Shown here in pieces: positions 1-8,861 of a DNA stretch of 64,000 bases. The stretch comes from Mojavia pulchra JT2-VF2 (GTDB taxonomy: Bacteria; Cyanobacteriota; Cyanobacteriia; Cyanobacteriales; Nostocaceae): contig JAHHHN010000014.1 in the NCBI GenBank assembly GCA_019359325.1, forward strand, positions 103,112-167,111, given 5' to 3'. Position numbers and translations under genes: made by a program. Numbering within the stretch: position 1 is the stretch's first letter; each line of letters begins with the position of its first letter. The notes under the pieces are model-generated. The model was not told the DNA's origin and did not search any database. It worked only from the letters and a program-made list of their open reading frames with translations.

Positions 1-979
1 GTAATGAGTCAAAACTTGTTAACGCAGCGGGAGTCATCAAAACTAATGCTACAACACCCGCAGCCATGCCCCACTGAAACTCTAGCGGCAAGAACCAGAA
101 GGCGGCAAAATTCCATTGCAGCGAATGTTCTATCATGTGGACAGTGTGAACCACAGACAGCACAAAAGCGCCGACCCCCAAAGCCCGACGGTAACGCAGG
201 GGTGATGCCCACAAACCACTAATCGGACGAGCAATTAGGGCTAATATCAAGCAGATTAATGCGGCGTGTCCGGTGTAATCTACCATTGTGTCGCCAGTTC
301 GCAGCAAAGTGATTACGCCAATGGCGAGAGTTACCCAACCGCCGAGGCGAAACAATTGGCTACGCTTGTTTTGACTAACTAAAGAGGTGGAAACGCCTAC
401 ACCTAACATAGTAGGTAGAGTTCCCAAGCCAAAAGCCAGCATGGTTGCCGCACCCATCCATAAATTACCTGTTTGGGCAGCTTTAATCTGGGCAGCATAC
501 AGGAAACCACAAGGCATCAAACCCCAAGTCATCCCCAAAAGTGCTGGCGTCCACCATTTGGTTTGTAATGAAAGCTTGACCATTCCCGCACTCAGGCGAT
601 CATGTAAACTTGCTTGTAATAACGGGTGTAACACGGGAATTCGAGGCAGCAGGTTAGGTTTGACTTGTCCTAACCCAAACCAAATCAGCATTACACCAGT
701 AATAATTGCTATCCAGCGGCGTAAGTCGCTGCCAATACCCGCTAGCTGTCCACCCTCCAGCAACACTGAACCCAGCGCTCCAATACCAGCACCGACTAGA
801 ACATAGCTCAACATCCGCCCTAGATTCAGCAAGGTATGAAATTTTAATTGCTGTCGCCAATCAGGAGTTCCCTGCTGATGAGATAGGGAGAATGCCATTG
901 TTAGAGGGCCACACATCCCAAAACAATGTCCAAAACTGCCCAGGAGCCCCAGGAGCATAATGAGTAATAAATCTAACAT
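1..979 (-). CDS. TauE/SafE (DsbD_2-like) multi-spanning membrane protein, 3' end cut by window
   Basis: An open frame starts with ATG at 979 and runs leftwards without a stop past base 1, giving at least 326 residues. The product is very hydrophobic. It opens with a first membrane helix followed by the GHCFGMCGP motif, typical of the sulfite exporter TauE/SafE / DsbD_2 group (COG2836), and has a second Pro-Cys-Gly motif (WGLMPCGFLY) mid-protein. These paired Cys-Pro/Gly motifs are used in transmembrane thiol or metal handling in the wider family; the substrate here is unknown. The last ~80 visible residues, with RRALGVGAF and a following VHTVHMIEH, resemble a ferric-reductase-like heme-binding membrane domain, so this may be a fusion, but that is tentative. 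It is transcribed away from the M28 peptidase gene. Confidence 0.75.
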   Translation of the reverse strand, partial: MLDLLLIMLLGLLGSFGHCFGMCGPLTMAFSLSHQQGTPDWRQQLKFHTLLNLGRMLSYVLVGAGIGALGSVLLEGGQLAGIGSDLRRWIAIITGVMLIWFGLGQVKPNLLPRIPVLHPLLQASLHDRLSAGMVKLSLQTKWWTPALLGMTWGLMPCGFLYAAQIKAAQTGNLWMGAATMLAFGLGTLPTMLGVGVSTSLVSQNKRSQLFRLGGWVTLAIGVITLLRTGDTMVDYTGHAALICLILALIARPISGLWASPLRYRRALGVGAFVLSVVHTVHMIEHSLQWNFAAFWFLPLEFQWGMAAGVVALVLMTPAALTSFDSL

Positions 980-986
980 AGATAAA

Positions 987-1091
987 GTCCTGAGTCCTCA
1001 GTTCTGAGTTTTGAGTGGAAGAATGAAGAAATTGTTTTCTTTTTATTTTCCTTTCTTTCTCAGCACTCAGTACTCCGTACTCAGTACTGTT
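987..1091. repeat. Short heptamer-type repeat tract (STRR-like)
   Basis: The tract between two divergent genes is built from variants of TGAGTCC/TCAGTAC (TGAGTCCTCAGTTCTGAG, then CTCAGCACTCAGTACTCCGT and CTCAGTACTG). Both orientations are present, so the segment can fold. Such tandem heptamers are characteristic of heterocystous cyanobacterial genomes. Confidence 0.6.
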
Positions 1092-1192
1092 ATAGTGCGG
1101 AACTTTAAGTTAATTCGTCTACTGTGTCAAAAGACGCGTTGTCAAACTTGGTGTTTACGCTACCTTAAATCTGAGAAGCTGAGATAAATCAG

Positions 1193-2248
1193 ATGAAAAA
1201 ATGGATTTGGCTGGTGCTGTTGCTCTTGGCGGTAGTTGTAGTTGTAGGGACAAAAGGAACTGCCAAGAATGGATTCTTTGAGCAGCAATCCTCGCCAGTA
1301 ATTGTTGAGAGCGTTCCAGCCGAAAATTCTCCATCAAGGGAATCTAAGCCAGTTTTTAATGAACTGCAAGTGTCTGCTGACAAGCTACTCACCCACATTC
1401 AAAAGTTGAATTTTCAGCGTTACACGATCGCACAGCGATCGCGTACTCGCACTTATATTACAACTGAACTGAGAAAATTAGGCTGGGCACCCAAGCTGGA
1501 AAAGTTCTCTGATGGTGTTAACATCTTTGCCGAACGACAGGGAACCCAAAAAACAGCGGGAGCCATTCTCGTAGCAGCACATTATGACACTGTTGCTGGC
1601 TCTCCAGGAGCCGATGACAATGCCAGTGGTGTAGCTGTAGTGCTGGAAGTTGCCAGACTTCTCGGTTCACAACCAACACCAAGGACGTTGCAGCTAGCTT
1701 TTTTTGATCAAGAGGAAGCGGGACTTTTGGGTAGTAAAGCTTTTGTGAACAAAACAGCACGGTTACAAAACCTCCGCGGTGTCATTGTTATGGACATGGT
1801 GGGTTATGCTTGCTACACTGCCGGATGCCAAAAATATCCCACTGGTTTACCTATCACTCCACCTAGCGATAAGGGTGACTTTTTAGTAGCAGTAGGCGAT
1901 GCGGAACACTTGCCTTTGCTGAATGCCTTTCAAAATTCACAGATGTTTCCCCCAACCGCCTTCAACAAAGAGAATTCCAACCTACCAGCAGTCCTGACAT
2001 TGCCTATTCCTCTAAAAGGCTTGCTGACACCTGATACCCTACGCAGTGACCATGCACCATTTTGGTATCAAGGAGTAGGTGCAGTGCTAGTAACTGATAC
2101 TGCTAATCTCCGTACTCCTCACTACCATCAATCTAGCGATATTCCAGCTACAATTGACCGTTCTTTCTTCATAGGTTCAGCCCAGATTGTGCTGAATGCA
2201 ACTAATACATTGTTAGAGAATGAGGGTGATTTAGCAACTCAACAATAA
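1193..2248 (+). CDS. M28 family zinc metallopeptidase, membrane-anchored or exported
   Basis: The 351-residue protein starts with MKKWIW and a hydrophobic segment (residues 4-19), so it is a signal-anchor or exported protein. The M28 zinc site is visible: AAHYDT (His130, Asp132), GADDNASG (Asp141), the DQEEAG pair (Glu174/Glu175) and a C-terminal SDHAPFW. These residues bind the two zincs and act as general base in the aminopeptidase Y/S family, so it probably removes N-terminal residues from peptides in the periplasm. The substrate is not deducible. The next small genes begin within about 100 bases on the same strand. ATG at 1193 is chosen because it directly precedes the signal-like sequence. 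Confidence 0.85.
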   Translation: MKKWIWLVLLLLAVVVVVGTKGTAKNGFFEQQSSPVIVESVPAENSPSRESKPVFNELQVSADKLLTHIQKLNFQRYTIAQRSRTRTYITTELRKLGWAPKLEKFSDGVNIFAERQGTQKTAGAILVAAHYDTVAGSPGADDNASGVAVVLEVARLLGSQPTPRTLQLAFFDQEEAGLLGSKAFVNKTARLQNLRGVIVMDMVGYACYTAGCQKYPTGLPITPPSDKGDFLVAVGDAEHLPLLNAFQNSQMFPPTAFNKENSNLPAVLTLPIPLKGLLTPDTLRSDHAPFWYQGVGAVLVTDTANLRTPHYHQSSDIPATIDRSFFIGSAQIVLNATNTLLENEGDLATQQ

Positions 2249-2356
2249 TTTGGAATGAACTCGGGATTGCTAAAACAAATGTCAGAGGTTTTCAGCAATC
2301 TGCTGAGGATTAGCTTTTTGGTAGGCTGTGCTTGGTGTATTGTGAGGATCTGTTTC

Positions 2357-2539
2357 TTGCCAACGAAAAAACAGTCAGATGCAGCAATATTTCTCTGCCA
2401 ATTGCTCTCCAATTTGTATCAGCCCATTCAAATCTTTCGTTACGACCAAAAGTTAAAAACGCTTTACGTTCAAGCTGGTAGAGCAGATGAGATTGCGGTG
2501 ATAATTAATCAAGATGGAAATTGGAACTTTGTCTTATGA
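2357..2539 (+). CDS. DUF6888-like small protein
   Basis: The conserved part, with QLLSNLYQPIQIFRYD, LYVQAGRADE and INQDGNWNFVL, matches my memory of the small cyanobacterial DUF6888 family (about 60 residues). The frame is open back to ATG 2255, but the extra 34 residues look unrelated. The start is therefore placed at TTG 2357, with GAGG about 10 bases upstream, giving 60 residues. Its stop codon overlaps the next start (ATGA at 2536-2539), implying translational coupling to the DUF6887-like gene. Function unknown. Confidence 0.65.
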   Translation: MPTKKQSDAAIFLCQLLSNLYQPIQIFRYDQKLKTLYVQAGRADEIAVIINQDGNWNFVL

Positions 2540-2745
2540 TGCAGAACCTTAGCCAAATGACCAATACTGAGCTAAAACGTTTCCTGTCAGAAAACCGTAA
2601 CAATGAAGAAGCATTTCGTGCAGCGTTAGAAGTTTTGATGAGTCGTCGTGACCCAGCGACACAGCAACCTTACCCCTTTGACTTAGAAAACCCTGAGACT
2701 CAAGTGGAAGCTCTTTTGAGAGAGAAACTTGCTCAGTCTGAGTGA
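2536..2745 (+). CDS. DUF6887-like small protein
   Basis: This 69-residue acidic protein has the pattern I associate with DUF6887: an NTELKRFLSENRN segment, a middle FRAALEVLMSRRDP and a C-terminal PFDLENPETQVEALLREKL. ATG 2536 overlaps the stop of the preceding gene by four bases, so the two are almost certainly co-translated. An upstream in-frame TTG at 2521 is less likely. DUF6888/DUF6887 pairs recur in cyanobacterial genomes as adjacent mini-genes of unknown function. Confidence 0.7.
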   Translation: MMQNLSQMTNTELKRFLSENRNNEEAFRAALEVLMSRRDPATQQPYPFDLENPETQVEALLREKLAQSE

Positions 2746-2887
2746 TCAAGTAGAAAATTCTCAGCCGTATGATGATCCAGCCTACTATCTCGATCAGGTG
2801 GGAAAGTACTACTGGTTTGATTTCGATGTTGTTTGTCCAAATGAAGAACTGTTGCAGTTACGTATGGTTTTTAATCATTTATCTTGA
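2729..2887 (+). CDS. Possible tiny hypothetical protein (non-ATG start)
   Basis: An open frame follows the DUF6887-like gene and overlaps its end, starting at TTG 2729 (52 residues) or GTG 2798. It encodes an aromatic and acidic peptide (PYDDPAYYLDQVGKYYWFDF) that does not look like random translation. The family is not recognised and no strong ribosome binding site was seen, so it could be noise or a decayed third member of the mini-operon. It ends 12 bases inside the 3' end of the opposing gene. Confidence 0.35.
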   Translation: MLSLSDQVENSQPYDDPAYYLDQVGKYYWFDFDVVCPNEELLQLRMVFNHLS

Positions 2888-3315
2888 GGTTGAGGATAGG
2901 TTAAAGTCCAGTTCTGTTTATCATTGATTTGCCCGTACAAACCTTGCAGGATTAGTCGCAGTGCAGTACGAGTTCTCATGTAATCTCTCACCAAATGAGT
3001 TCCTGGCTCGGTAAAGATGTCATCATAGTTTTGGCTGTAGCCAAATGGCTTGGAACAGTCGCTACCAGCACCTTTGACTGTTAATACAAAAAATGGGGTT
3101 TCCTTAAATTCATTGGGAACCATAAAGATTCCATATACTTGGTGTTCACCACGCCACGGTTGAACAACAACTTTAGTGGCTTGTACTTGGTATTTTCTGA
3201 TTTTTGATGCTAGAAAAGCTTCTGAATTGCAATCAGAATCATTTACGGGCCACCATAGAACAACGATACTTAGTGAAAGCAGCACAATTAAAATATAGGT
3301 AAGTTGGCGACGCAT
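2875..3315 (-). CDS. Hypothetical membrane-anchored protein
   Basis: From ATG 3315 (MRRQLTYIL) the protein has 146 residues. An N-terminal hydrophobic helix (about residues 5-22, ending LWWPV) suggests a signal anchor with the rest outside the cytoplasm. It has two cysteines (one in SDCNSE, one in GSDCSKP) that could form a disulfide. The frame extends to 3345, but the ATG at 3315 gives the better signal-like N-terminus. I do not recognise the family. It converges on the small genes at 2357-2887. Confidence 0.55.
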   Translation of the reverse strand: MRRQLTYILIVLLSLSIVVLWWPVNDSDCNSEAFLASKIRKYQVQATKVVVQPWRGEHQVYGIFMVPNEFKETPFFVLTVKGAGSDCSKPFGYSQNYDDIFTEPGTHLVRDYMRTRTALRLILQGLYGQINDKQNWTLTYPQPQDK

Positions 3316-3720
3316 AAAGTAGAGTTCTTGCAAAAGTCCAAACATTAATAATTAACCGCCGATAAACGCCGAATCAGTAGCAAAATATAGCAATCCAATT
3401 TAATCCCTGAATCGCTCGTAGAGACAGCAAACAGGGAAGAAAGAATAAAGGTATACTGAGTTTTTTTAAAAATTAAATAGGAGTCCTATAAAATTCCTAT
3501 ATTTACCAAACCATTAGTGAATAGACTGACATTTTTTATTGAAATTATTCAACACAAAGGTACACAAGGTTTGGGTAACGGCAATTTCAAGGCCTTGTTT
3601 GAAGCGATCAAGCGTGAAAAAGGCGAACGTGGGAATTTATAGCACTCTGTGATTTTTTGCAAAGTAGAGTAGTCAAGTACACGGATATCAGCTATATTCC
3701 CCTCAGCATGGTAACCAAAG
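3316..3720. other. Intergenic gap, nothing clear
   Basis: About 400 bases between a minus-strand gene and the hydrolase. It is AT-rich around 3460-3550. I see no gene, hairpin terminator or recognisable repeat; it presumably carries the promoters of both flanking genes. Confidence 0.4.
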
Positions 3721-5376
3721 ATGTTCATGAGACGAAGCTGGAAAAGTCTAAAGACAATCACAGGTTTGTTTTGCGCGATCGCACTTACACAGTTTTTTGG
3801 AGCAAATACTTCTGCACAAGCAGCTGATACGGTTATAGTACGTCTTGGTCTGTTTGCAGAATCTATCTCTCTTAGCGACTTAGAAAGTGCTGCGGCAACT
3901 GGAGAATTTCCGAGAAATTTAGCTTTTTACACCAACAATTTATCAGAACAAGACCGCCGCTTAATTTTGGGGGCACTACAGACGAGGATTCCACTAAATG
4001 TTGTGACCGTTAGTCGGTTACTTAATACGCAGATTGGTACAACAATTCTTAACGATCTGGCAACTGCTATAGTGCGAGAGGACAAAGCTGGAGCGCAAGC
4101 ACTAAGAGCGGGATTTGTATTAGGCTCTACTGCACCTAAAGGACTTTCTATATTATCTTTTATTGCCGCCTATCCCAGTAAACGCCTAGAAATTAATTTG
4201 CCGCAAGCATTTACAGTTGCAAAAAACTTGAACTCAAGTTTTTGGCTCACTCAACAGTTTATGTTGGCGATCGCGCCCTTACTCGAACCCAGTAAACCTC
4301 AAACATCTTTTCCTTTTGATCCTAGCCAACCTGGAAGCGCGCAAGTACAGGTACTCAACTTAAAGTTGAATGATCAAAAGCGCGATCGCAACATTCCAGT
4401 AGATATTTATTGGTCAACTGCTGTAACTCCCGACAAACCTTTACTTGTCTTTAGCCACGGTTTAGGCTCAGTCCGTACAGACTTGCGCTATCTAGCAGAA
4501 CATCTAGCATCCCACGGATATACAGTAGCAGCTTTAGAACATCCTGGTAGTAATGAGACAAATACTAACTTAGCAATACAAAACAAAACCAGGCTTTTAA
4601 AACCCCAAGAGTTTTTAGATCGTCCCAAAGATATTAGTTTTGTCCTTGATCAACTCGAAAAACTCAACCAAACAGCCAATAACCCACTACAGGGAAAACT
4701 CGCTACTAATAACGCGATGGTAATTGGCTATTCATTCGGTGGCGGTACAGCCTTAGCAATCGCTGGAGCCGAGTTACAACTAGAACGCCTCAAACAACGG
4801 TGTAAACAGAATTTGGCTGTGTTGAGTCTGGGTGAAACTGTTCAATGTCTTGCCCAAGAATTACCAGCAAACAGCTATCAACTGCGTGATACAAGAATAA
4901 AACAGGCGATCGCTCTTAGTCCTACCACTTCTTTGATGTTTGGCGAAACTGGCTTAACTAAGGTGCAAGTACCCACCCTGATATTAGCAGGTTCCGCCGA
5001 TAAAACTGTCCCAGCTTTACCCGAACAGATTGTTGGATTTAGCAAAATCCCATCCCCAAAATGGCTTGTCGGTATTCTTGGGGGTACTCATCTAAGTGTA
5101 AAAGACCCTAGTACGACTTTGGATCAGCAAGGAAAACCAAATACGCCCCTGTCTGGCGGTGAAGTAGTAGGTGAACAAGCAGCTGACATTCGTAAATACT
5201 TAAAAGCTATAGCTTTGGCCTTTGCTGCACAGCTGACTCCTGAATCTGAAAAATACGCAATTTTTCTGACCTCAGATTATGCTCAGTTTGCTTCTACTGC
5301 TGCGTTCCCGATTCGCCTAGTTACCGAGATTCCTCCTCAAGCTATGGCAGTGGTAAAACAATTTATAAAACAATAA
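3721..5376 (+). CDS. Exported alpha/beta hydrolase with DUF1400 domain
   Basis: The 551-residue protein has a Sec-type signal peptide (cleavage likely after TSAQA, near residue 34). A DUF1400 region at about residues 36-165 (VRLGLFAESISLSDLE, then YPSKRLEINLP) is a cyanobacterial helical add-on. The alpha/beta-hydrolase core follows: the oxyanion segment FSHGLGS, the nucleophile elbow GYSFGG with its serine, an acid-bearing strand with GSADKTVP and a C-terminal histidine in GGTHLS. It is probably a periplasmic esterase or lipase-like enzyme of the dienelactone hydrolase/PAF-acetylhydrolase kind; the substrate is unknown. Two ATGs, 3721 and 3727, are equally plausible starts. Confidence 0.8.
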   Translation: MFMRRSWKSLKTITGLFCAIALTQFFGANTSAQAADTVIVRLGLFAESISLSDLESAAATGEFPRNLAFYTNNLSEQDRRLILGALQTRIPLNVVTVSRLLNTQIGTTILNDLATAIVREDKAGAQALRAGFVLGSTAPKGLSILSFIAAYPSKRLEINLPQAFTVAKNLNSSFWLTQQFMLAIAPLLEPSKPQTSFPFDPSQPGSAQVQVLNLKLNDQKRDRNIPVDIYWSTAVTPDKPLLVFSHGLGSVRTDLRYLAEHLASHGYTVAALEHPGSNETNTNLAIQNKTRLLKPQEFLDRPKDISFVLDQLEKLNQTANNPLQGKLATNNAMVIGYSFGGGTALAIAGAELQLERLKQRCKQNLAVLSLGETVQCLAQELPANSYQLRDTRIKQAIALSPTTSLMFGETGLTKVQVPTLILAGSADKTVPALPEQIVGFSKIPSPKWLVGILGGTHLSVKDPSTTLDQQGKPNTPLSGGEVVGEQAADIRKYLKAIALAFAAQLTPESEKYAIFLTSDYAQFASTAAFPIRLVTEIPPQAMAVVKQFIKQ

Positions 5377-5486
5377 TCAAATAATTCAGAATTTAGTTAT
5401 AGAAACAGTTCTATCTGAGGATAGTCAACCTACAGGAAACTTAAAACTAGTCTTATAGAAGAACTTGTTTAATAAGGTGTAAATGT

Positions 5487-5726
5487 ATGACATCAGCAAA
5501 TTCTCCAGATAATCGCCAAGAAGAGGGTAAATATGATCCTCAAGATAACCCTGGAACCCAAACGACTGTACCAACTACAGAAGAAGGTGATACTCCTCTT
5601 GATGAGAGATATCGGATGACTGGTCAAGAATCAGGTAGTGAGGTTAGTCAGGGTGCTGAACCTGAAGCGGCTGGGGGTACTGTGACGACGCCTGGTCTTC
5701 CCAATCAAGGAACGGACTCTCGTTAA
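5487..5726 (+). CDS. Small acidic low-complexity hypothetical protein
   Basis: A 79-residue protein rich in Gly, Glu, Thr, Pro and Gln, with no hydrophobic segment, likely disordered. AAGGTG about ten bases upstream of ATG 5487 is a fair ribosome binding site. Codon use looks normal and the reading is unlike chance translation, so it is probably real. The family is not recognised; similar short hydrophilic proteins in cyanobacteria are often stress-induced, but nothing here shows that. Confidence 0.5.
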   Translation: MTSANSPDNRQEEGKYDPQDNPGTQTTVPTTEEGDTPLDERYRMTGQESGSEVSQGAEPEAAGGTVTTPGLPNQGTDSR

Positions 5727-5930
5727 AAAGTTTCTTGAAATTTGATCAGGATTAACGATCGCCTCCGCCTTCACTGTCGCCATAAAATTTCTGGTTCTAT
5801 AGTTGTAGGGGTGTTAGGCGATCGCAACTACGATGATCGTCTATTCATAGTCTTGTGTGAAATACTTGATGTAATGCTATTTCCCAGATCACCTCTTAGT
5901 ATCTGTGGTGAAGTTTAAAATTCTAATACA

Positions 5931-6356
5931 CTAAATTTCTTTTTGTAAAAAATATCGTTTATGCCCTTGGGGAAAGTCTTCCAGAACTCCGAATATTTTA
6001 TAACCCAAACGTTCGTAAAAACCCAAGGATTGAAAGCTAAATGTATCGAGATAGACATGACCGCAACCACGCACTCTAGCTGCTTCCTCAGCTTTGAGTA
6101 TTAGTCGTCTGCCGTAACCTTGACTTCGTAAGTCTTCTGCAACCCACAAGTGAGAGATAAACAACCATCCCCAATGTATTTTGCCAACTAAGCCGCCAAC
6201 AATTTCATCGTTAGGATCTCTAATCCAAATAGCTAGCGGATATGCGATGTCCTCTTGCTTCTGACTATTATTGTTGTAGTCAAGAATCTTACCGATTACA
6301 GTACGAATATCTTCTGGATCTGGATGATCCTCAACTGTAAATTTTAGGTGTACCAT
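5931..6356 (-). CDS. GNAT family N-acetyltransferase
   Basis: The 141-residue protein has the GNAT core: strands around IWIRDPNDEIVGGLVGKIHWGW, LWVAEDLRSQGYGRRL containing the R/Q-x-x-G-x-G/A acetyl-CoA pyrophosphate loop (RSQGYG), then AEEAARVRGC and the C-terminal FYERLGYKIFG. It should transfer acetyl from acetyl-CoA to an amine; the acceptor cannot be predicted. Length is typical of a single-domain GNAT. It stands alone between opposing or unrelated genes. Confidence 0.85.
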   Translation of the reverse strand: MVHLKFTVEDHPDPEDIRTVIGKILDYNNNSQKQEDIAYPLAIWIRDPNDEIVGGLVGKIHWGWLFISHLWVAEDLRSQGYGRRLILKAEEAARVRGCGHVYLDTFSFQSLGFYERLGYKIFGVLEDFPQGHKRYFLQKEI

Positions 6357-6470
6357 CTAAATTTCACAGAACAAAATAACGGTAAGAACAGCATTTAATC
6401 TATCCGCCACTTATTGAAGTCTTAGTTGGCAAATCTTGGAGATACTCCGTCACGCTTCCTTAATAAAAGA

Positions 6471-6629
6471 TTATTTTCTCGCAATTATCCAAATTGCGTG
6501 AACAATCCCAGGAATATAGCCGAAAAAGGTCAAGATGAGATTAATCCAAAAATCTTTACCCAGCCCTACTTGCAAAAATACTCCCAGGGGGGGTATGAAA
6601 ATTGCACATAAGATACGAATTAAATCCAT
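6471..6629 (-). CDS. Pmp3/YqaE-type small hydrophobic membrane protein
   Basis: ATG 6629 to TAA 6471 encodes 52 residues with two membrane helices: MDLIRILCAIFIPPLGVFLQ and FWINLILTFFGYIPGIVHAIW. This is the signature of the Pmp3/YqaE/RCI2 family (PF01679), small membrane proteins tied to salt and cold stress and membrane potential. AGGAGG-like sequence (complement of CCTCCT at 6636-6641) sits upstream as ribosome binding site. No neighbour is functionally linked. Confidence 0.85.
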   Translation of the reverse strand: MDLIRILCAIFIPPLGVFLQVGLGKDFWINLILTFFGYIPGIVHAIWIIARK

Positions 6630-6773
6630 TGAAACCTCCTGTTGATCTCATAATGAGCAGATTTTTAGTTGTTAGTTAACTAATTCACAACTGCTCAGGG
6701 ATATTTGAATATCTCAAAGATAACATTAGCGAACTCGATGGGTTGCTTTGGTGAGTTCGGTAAACTCTACTTA

Positions 6774-7115
6774 TTAACCACCGCTAATTTTGGCTTTATA
6801 ACCAAGCTTGGTCAAAATTTCGACAATTTTTTGCTTGTGATCGCCCTGAATTTCAATTTCATTGTCTTTGACTGTACCACCTGTACCACATTGGGTTTTT
6901 AACTGTTTTACTAAATCTGCCAATGTTTCTGGTTTGGCTTGAAAACCGCTAATTACTGTGACAGTTTTACCTTTACGTCCTTTACGGGAAGCTTGCACTT
7001 TGAGATTTTGTTGTTGCGGCGGTAGTTCGAGAATTGGTCTTTCTAAAGCGGCGGAGTTCTCGTTGCCAAATTCCTGATAGATGATGCGTTTGTTGGAGGA
7101 ATTAGAAGAAGACAT
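6774..7115 (-). CDS. SUI1/eIF1-like translation factor (YciH family)
   Basis: The 113-residue protein has a disordered N-terminus and a C-terminal SUI1 fold (about residues 40-113), with KGRKGKTVTVISGF, LKTQCGTGGTVKD and EIQGDHKQKI. These are the hallmarks of bacterial eIF1/YciH homologues thought to affect start-codon selection on the 30S subunit. Length is normal. It is transcribed divergently from trpB, with about 120 bases between the genes holding both promoters. Confidence 0.85.
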   Translation of the reverse strand: MSSSNSSNKRIIYQEFGNENSAALERPILELPPQQQNLKVQASRKGRKGKTVTVISGFQAKPETLADLVKQLKTQCGTGGTVKDNEIEIQGDHKQKIVEILTKLGYKAKISGG

Positions 7116-7236
7116 AATCTTTACTTAAGCATAATTCTAATATTAAGTTACTTTTATATTCATATCTTAGCGATCGCGTCCTCATGTGCCTCAGACTTTT
7201 CTATAATTAAATTCGTCCCGTCATCGAAATGAATCC

Positions 7237-8478
7237 GTGACTACCACTCCCATCTCTCCAAGATCCCCATCAACTGCTCAGGTTCCCGATACACAAGGAC
7301 GCTTTGGACGCTTTGGCGGTAAGTACGTCCCGGAAACATTGATGCCTGCTCTTACTGAACTAGAAACAGCTTACCAACAATATCGCAATGACCCTGTTTT
7401 TCTCACAGAATTACAACAACTACTGCGAGACTATGTAGGGCGCGCCACACCATTGTATTTTGCTGAACGTCTGACTGCTAACTATGCTCGACCAGATGGC
7501 ACAGGGCCGCAAATTTATCTAAAGCGTGAAGACTTAAATCACACTGGCGCTCACAAAATCAATAATGCCCTTGGTCAAGTATTGTTGGCAAAGCGCATGG
7601 GTAAGCAGCGGATTATTGCAGAAACTGGTGCAGGACAACATGGAGTGGCCACGGCAACAGTGTGCGCTCGGTTTGGGCTGGAATGCATAATTTATATGGG
7701 CGTTCACGATATGGAACGTCAATCATTGAATGTGTTCCGTATGCAACTCATGGGAGCAGAAGTCCGTCCAGTGGCGGCGGGAACAGGAACTCTTAAGGAT
7801 GCAACTTCTGAAGCGATTCGGGATTGGGTAACGAATGTAGAAACAACTCATTACATTCTGGGTTCAGTAGCAGGGCCTCATCCTTACCCCATGATGGTAC
7901 GTGATTTTCATGCCGTGATTGGTCAAGAAACTCGCGCCCAAGCAATAGAAAAGTGGGGTGGTTTACCAGATATTCTCATGGCTTGTGTGGGCGGTGGTTC
8001 CAATGCGATGGGATTATTCTATGAGTTTGTCAATGAGCCAGCTGTCAGGTTAATTGGAGTTGAAGCGGCGGGAGAAGGTGTGAATACCAATAAACACGCT
8101 GCTACCTTGACAAAAGGACAGGTTGGTGTTCTGCACGGAGCGATGAGCTATCTGCTGCAAGATGAGGATGGACAAGTAATTGAGGCACACTCAATTAGTG
8201 CAGGGTTAGATTATCCTGGCGTGGGGCCGGAACACAGCTATTTAAAAGATAGTTCTCGTGCCGAATATTACAGTGTCACGGATGCAGAGGCTTTAGCAGC
8301 ATTCCAACGATTGTCACGCCTAGAAGGAATTATCCCAGCACTGGAAACATCTCACGCGATCGCCTACCTAGAAACCCTGTGTCCTCAGCTTAGTGGTAGT
8401 CCCCGGATTGTGATTAACTGCTCTGGACGTGGTGATAAGGATGTACAAACTGTAGCTAAGTTTCTCAATCCTGCATAG
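7237..8478 (+). CDS. trpB: Tryptophan synthase beta chain
   Basis: The 413-residue protein catalyses the PLP-dependent condensation of indole with serine, the last step of tryptophan synthesis, normally in complex with TrpA (not in this window). The PLP lysine is Lys107 in [14 protein letters not shown]; the phosphate-binding loop is VGGGSNAMG and the C-terminal PLP-ring contact is in NCSGRGDKD. Strong similarity to standard TrpB1 starts at [15 protein letters not shown]. The start is GTG 7237; the nearby ATG at 7229 is out of frame. It is monocistronic, with a terminator right after it. Confidence 0.95.
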   Translation: MTTTPISPRSPSTAQVPDTQGRFGRFGGKYVPETLMPALTELETAYQQYRNDPVFLTELQQLLRDYVGRATPLYFAERLTANYARPDGTGPQIYLKREDLNHTGAHKINNALGQVLLAKRMGKQRIIAETGAGQHGVATATVCARFGLECIIYMGVHDMERQSLNVFRMQLMGAEVRPVAAGTGTLKDATSEAIRDWVTNVETTHYILGSVAGPHPYPMMVRDFHAVIGQETRAQAIEKWGGLPDILMACVGGGSNAMGLFYEFVNEPAVRLIGVEAAGEGVNTNKHAATLTKGQVGVLHGAMSYLLQDEDGQVIEAHSISAGLDYPGVGPEHSYLKDSSRAEYYSVTDAEALAAFQRLSRLEGIIPALETSHAIAYLETLCPQLSGSPRIVINCSGRGDKDVQTVAKFLNPA

Positions 8479-8496
8479 TTGCTTAAGCTTTTGAAA

Positions 8497-8530
8497 TTCT
8501 CCCCATAACTAAAGCGGTGGGGAGAATTTT
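8497..8530 (+). terminator. Rho-independent terminator after trpB
   Basis: A perfect 9-bp stem, TTCTCCCCA (8497-8505) with TGGGGAGAA (8518-8526), is followed by TTTT, 19 bases after the trpB stop. Confidence 0.85.
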
Positions 8531-8560
8531 AATGTCATCTTTATAGGCATAATTGACGAA

Positions 8561-8860
8561 ATAAGTAATAATACTGAGGCAATTTTTCGGCAACCTCAAC
8601 CAAAGCTAGTGGACAACGCAGAATATTTCAGTATAAATGCTTACAATAATTTAAATTGTATGATGCTTTGTCATACTCTTTTTTACTTGAGGTTTCTACA
8701 AATGGGCAATAGAACAGCAGGAGAGACCAATTTATAGACGTAATTTAATAAATAAGTAATAATGCTGAGAGTATTTTTCGGCAACCTCAATTACAGCTAG
8801 TAAACATAGCTGATAATTTTCAGCATAAGCACTTACAACATTTAAGTTTTATGGTGCTTT
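8561..8860 (+). repeat. Duplicated leader: two ~109-bp imperfect direct repeats upstream of the CAP gene
   Basis: Bases 8561-8669 and 8752-8860 align over their whole length at an offset of 191 bases. Both share ATAAGTAATAAT, TTTTTCGGCAACCTCAA, an AGCTAGT block, a CTTACAA block and a final TGATGCTTT/TGGTGCTTT. The second copy ends next to the ATG of the CAP-domain gene; the first ends without a gene. This looks like a tandem duplication of promoter plus 5' leader, perhaps left by a lost third CAP paralog. The rest of 8531-8861 has no gene. Confidence 0.75.
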
Positions 8861-8861
8861 A

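Noticed and set aside
387..806. 139-codon plus-strand frame
   Set aside because: It is the antisense of the TauE/SafE-like membrane protein gene, whose hydrophobic helices and GHCFGMCGP motif are on the minus strand.
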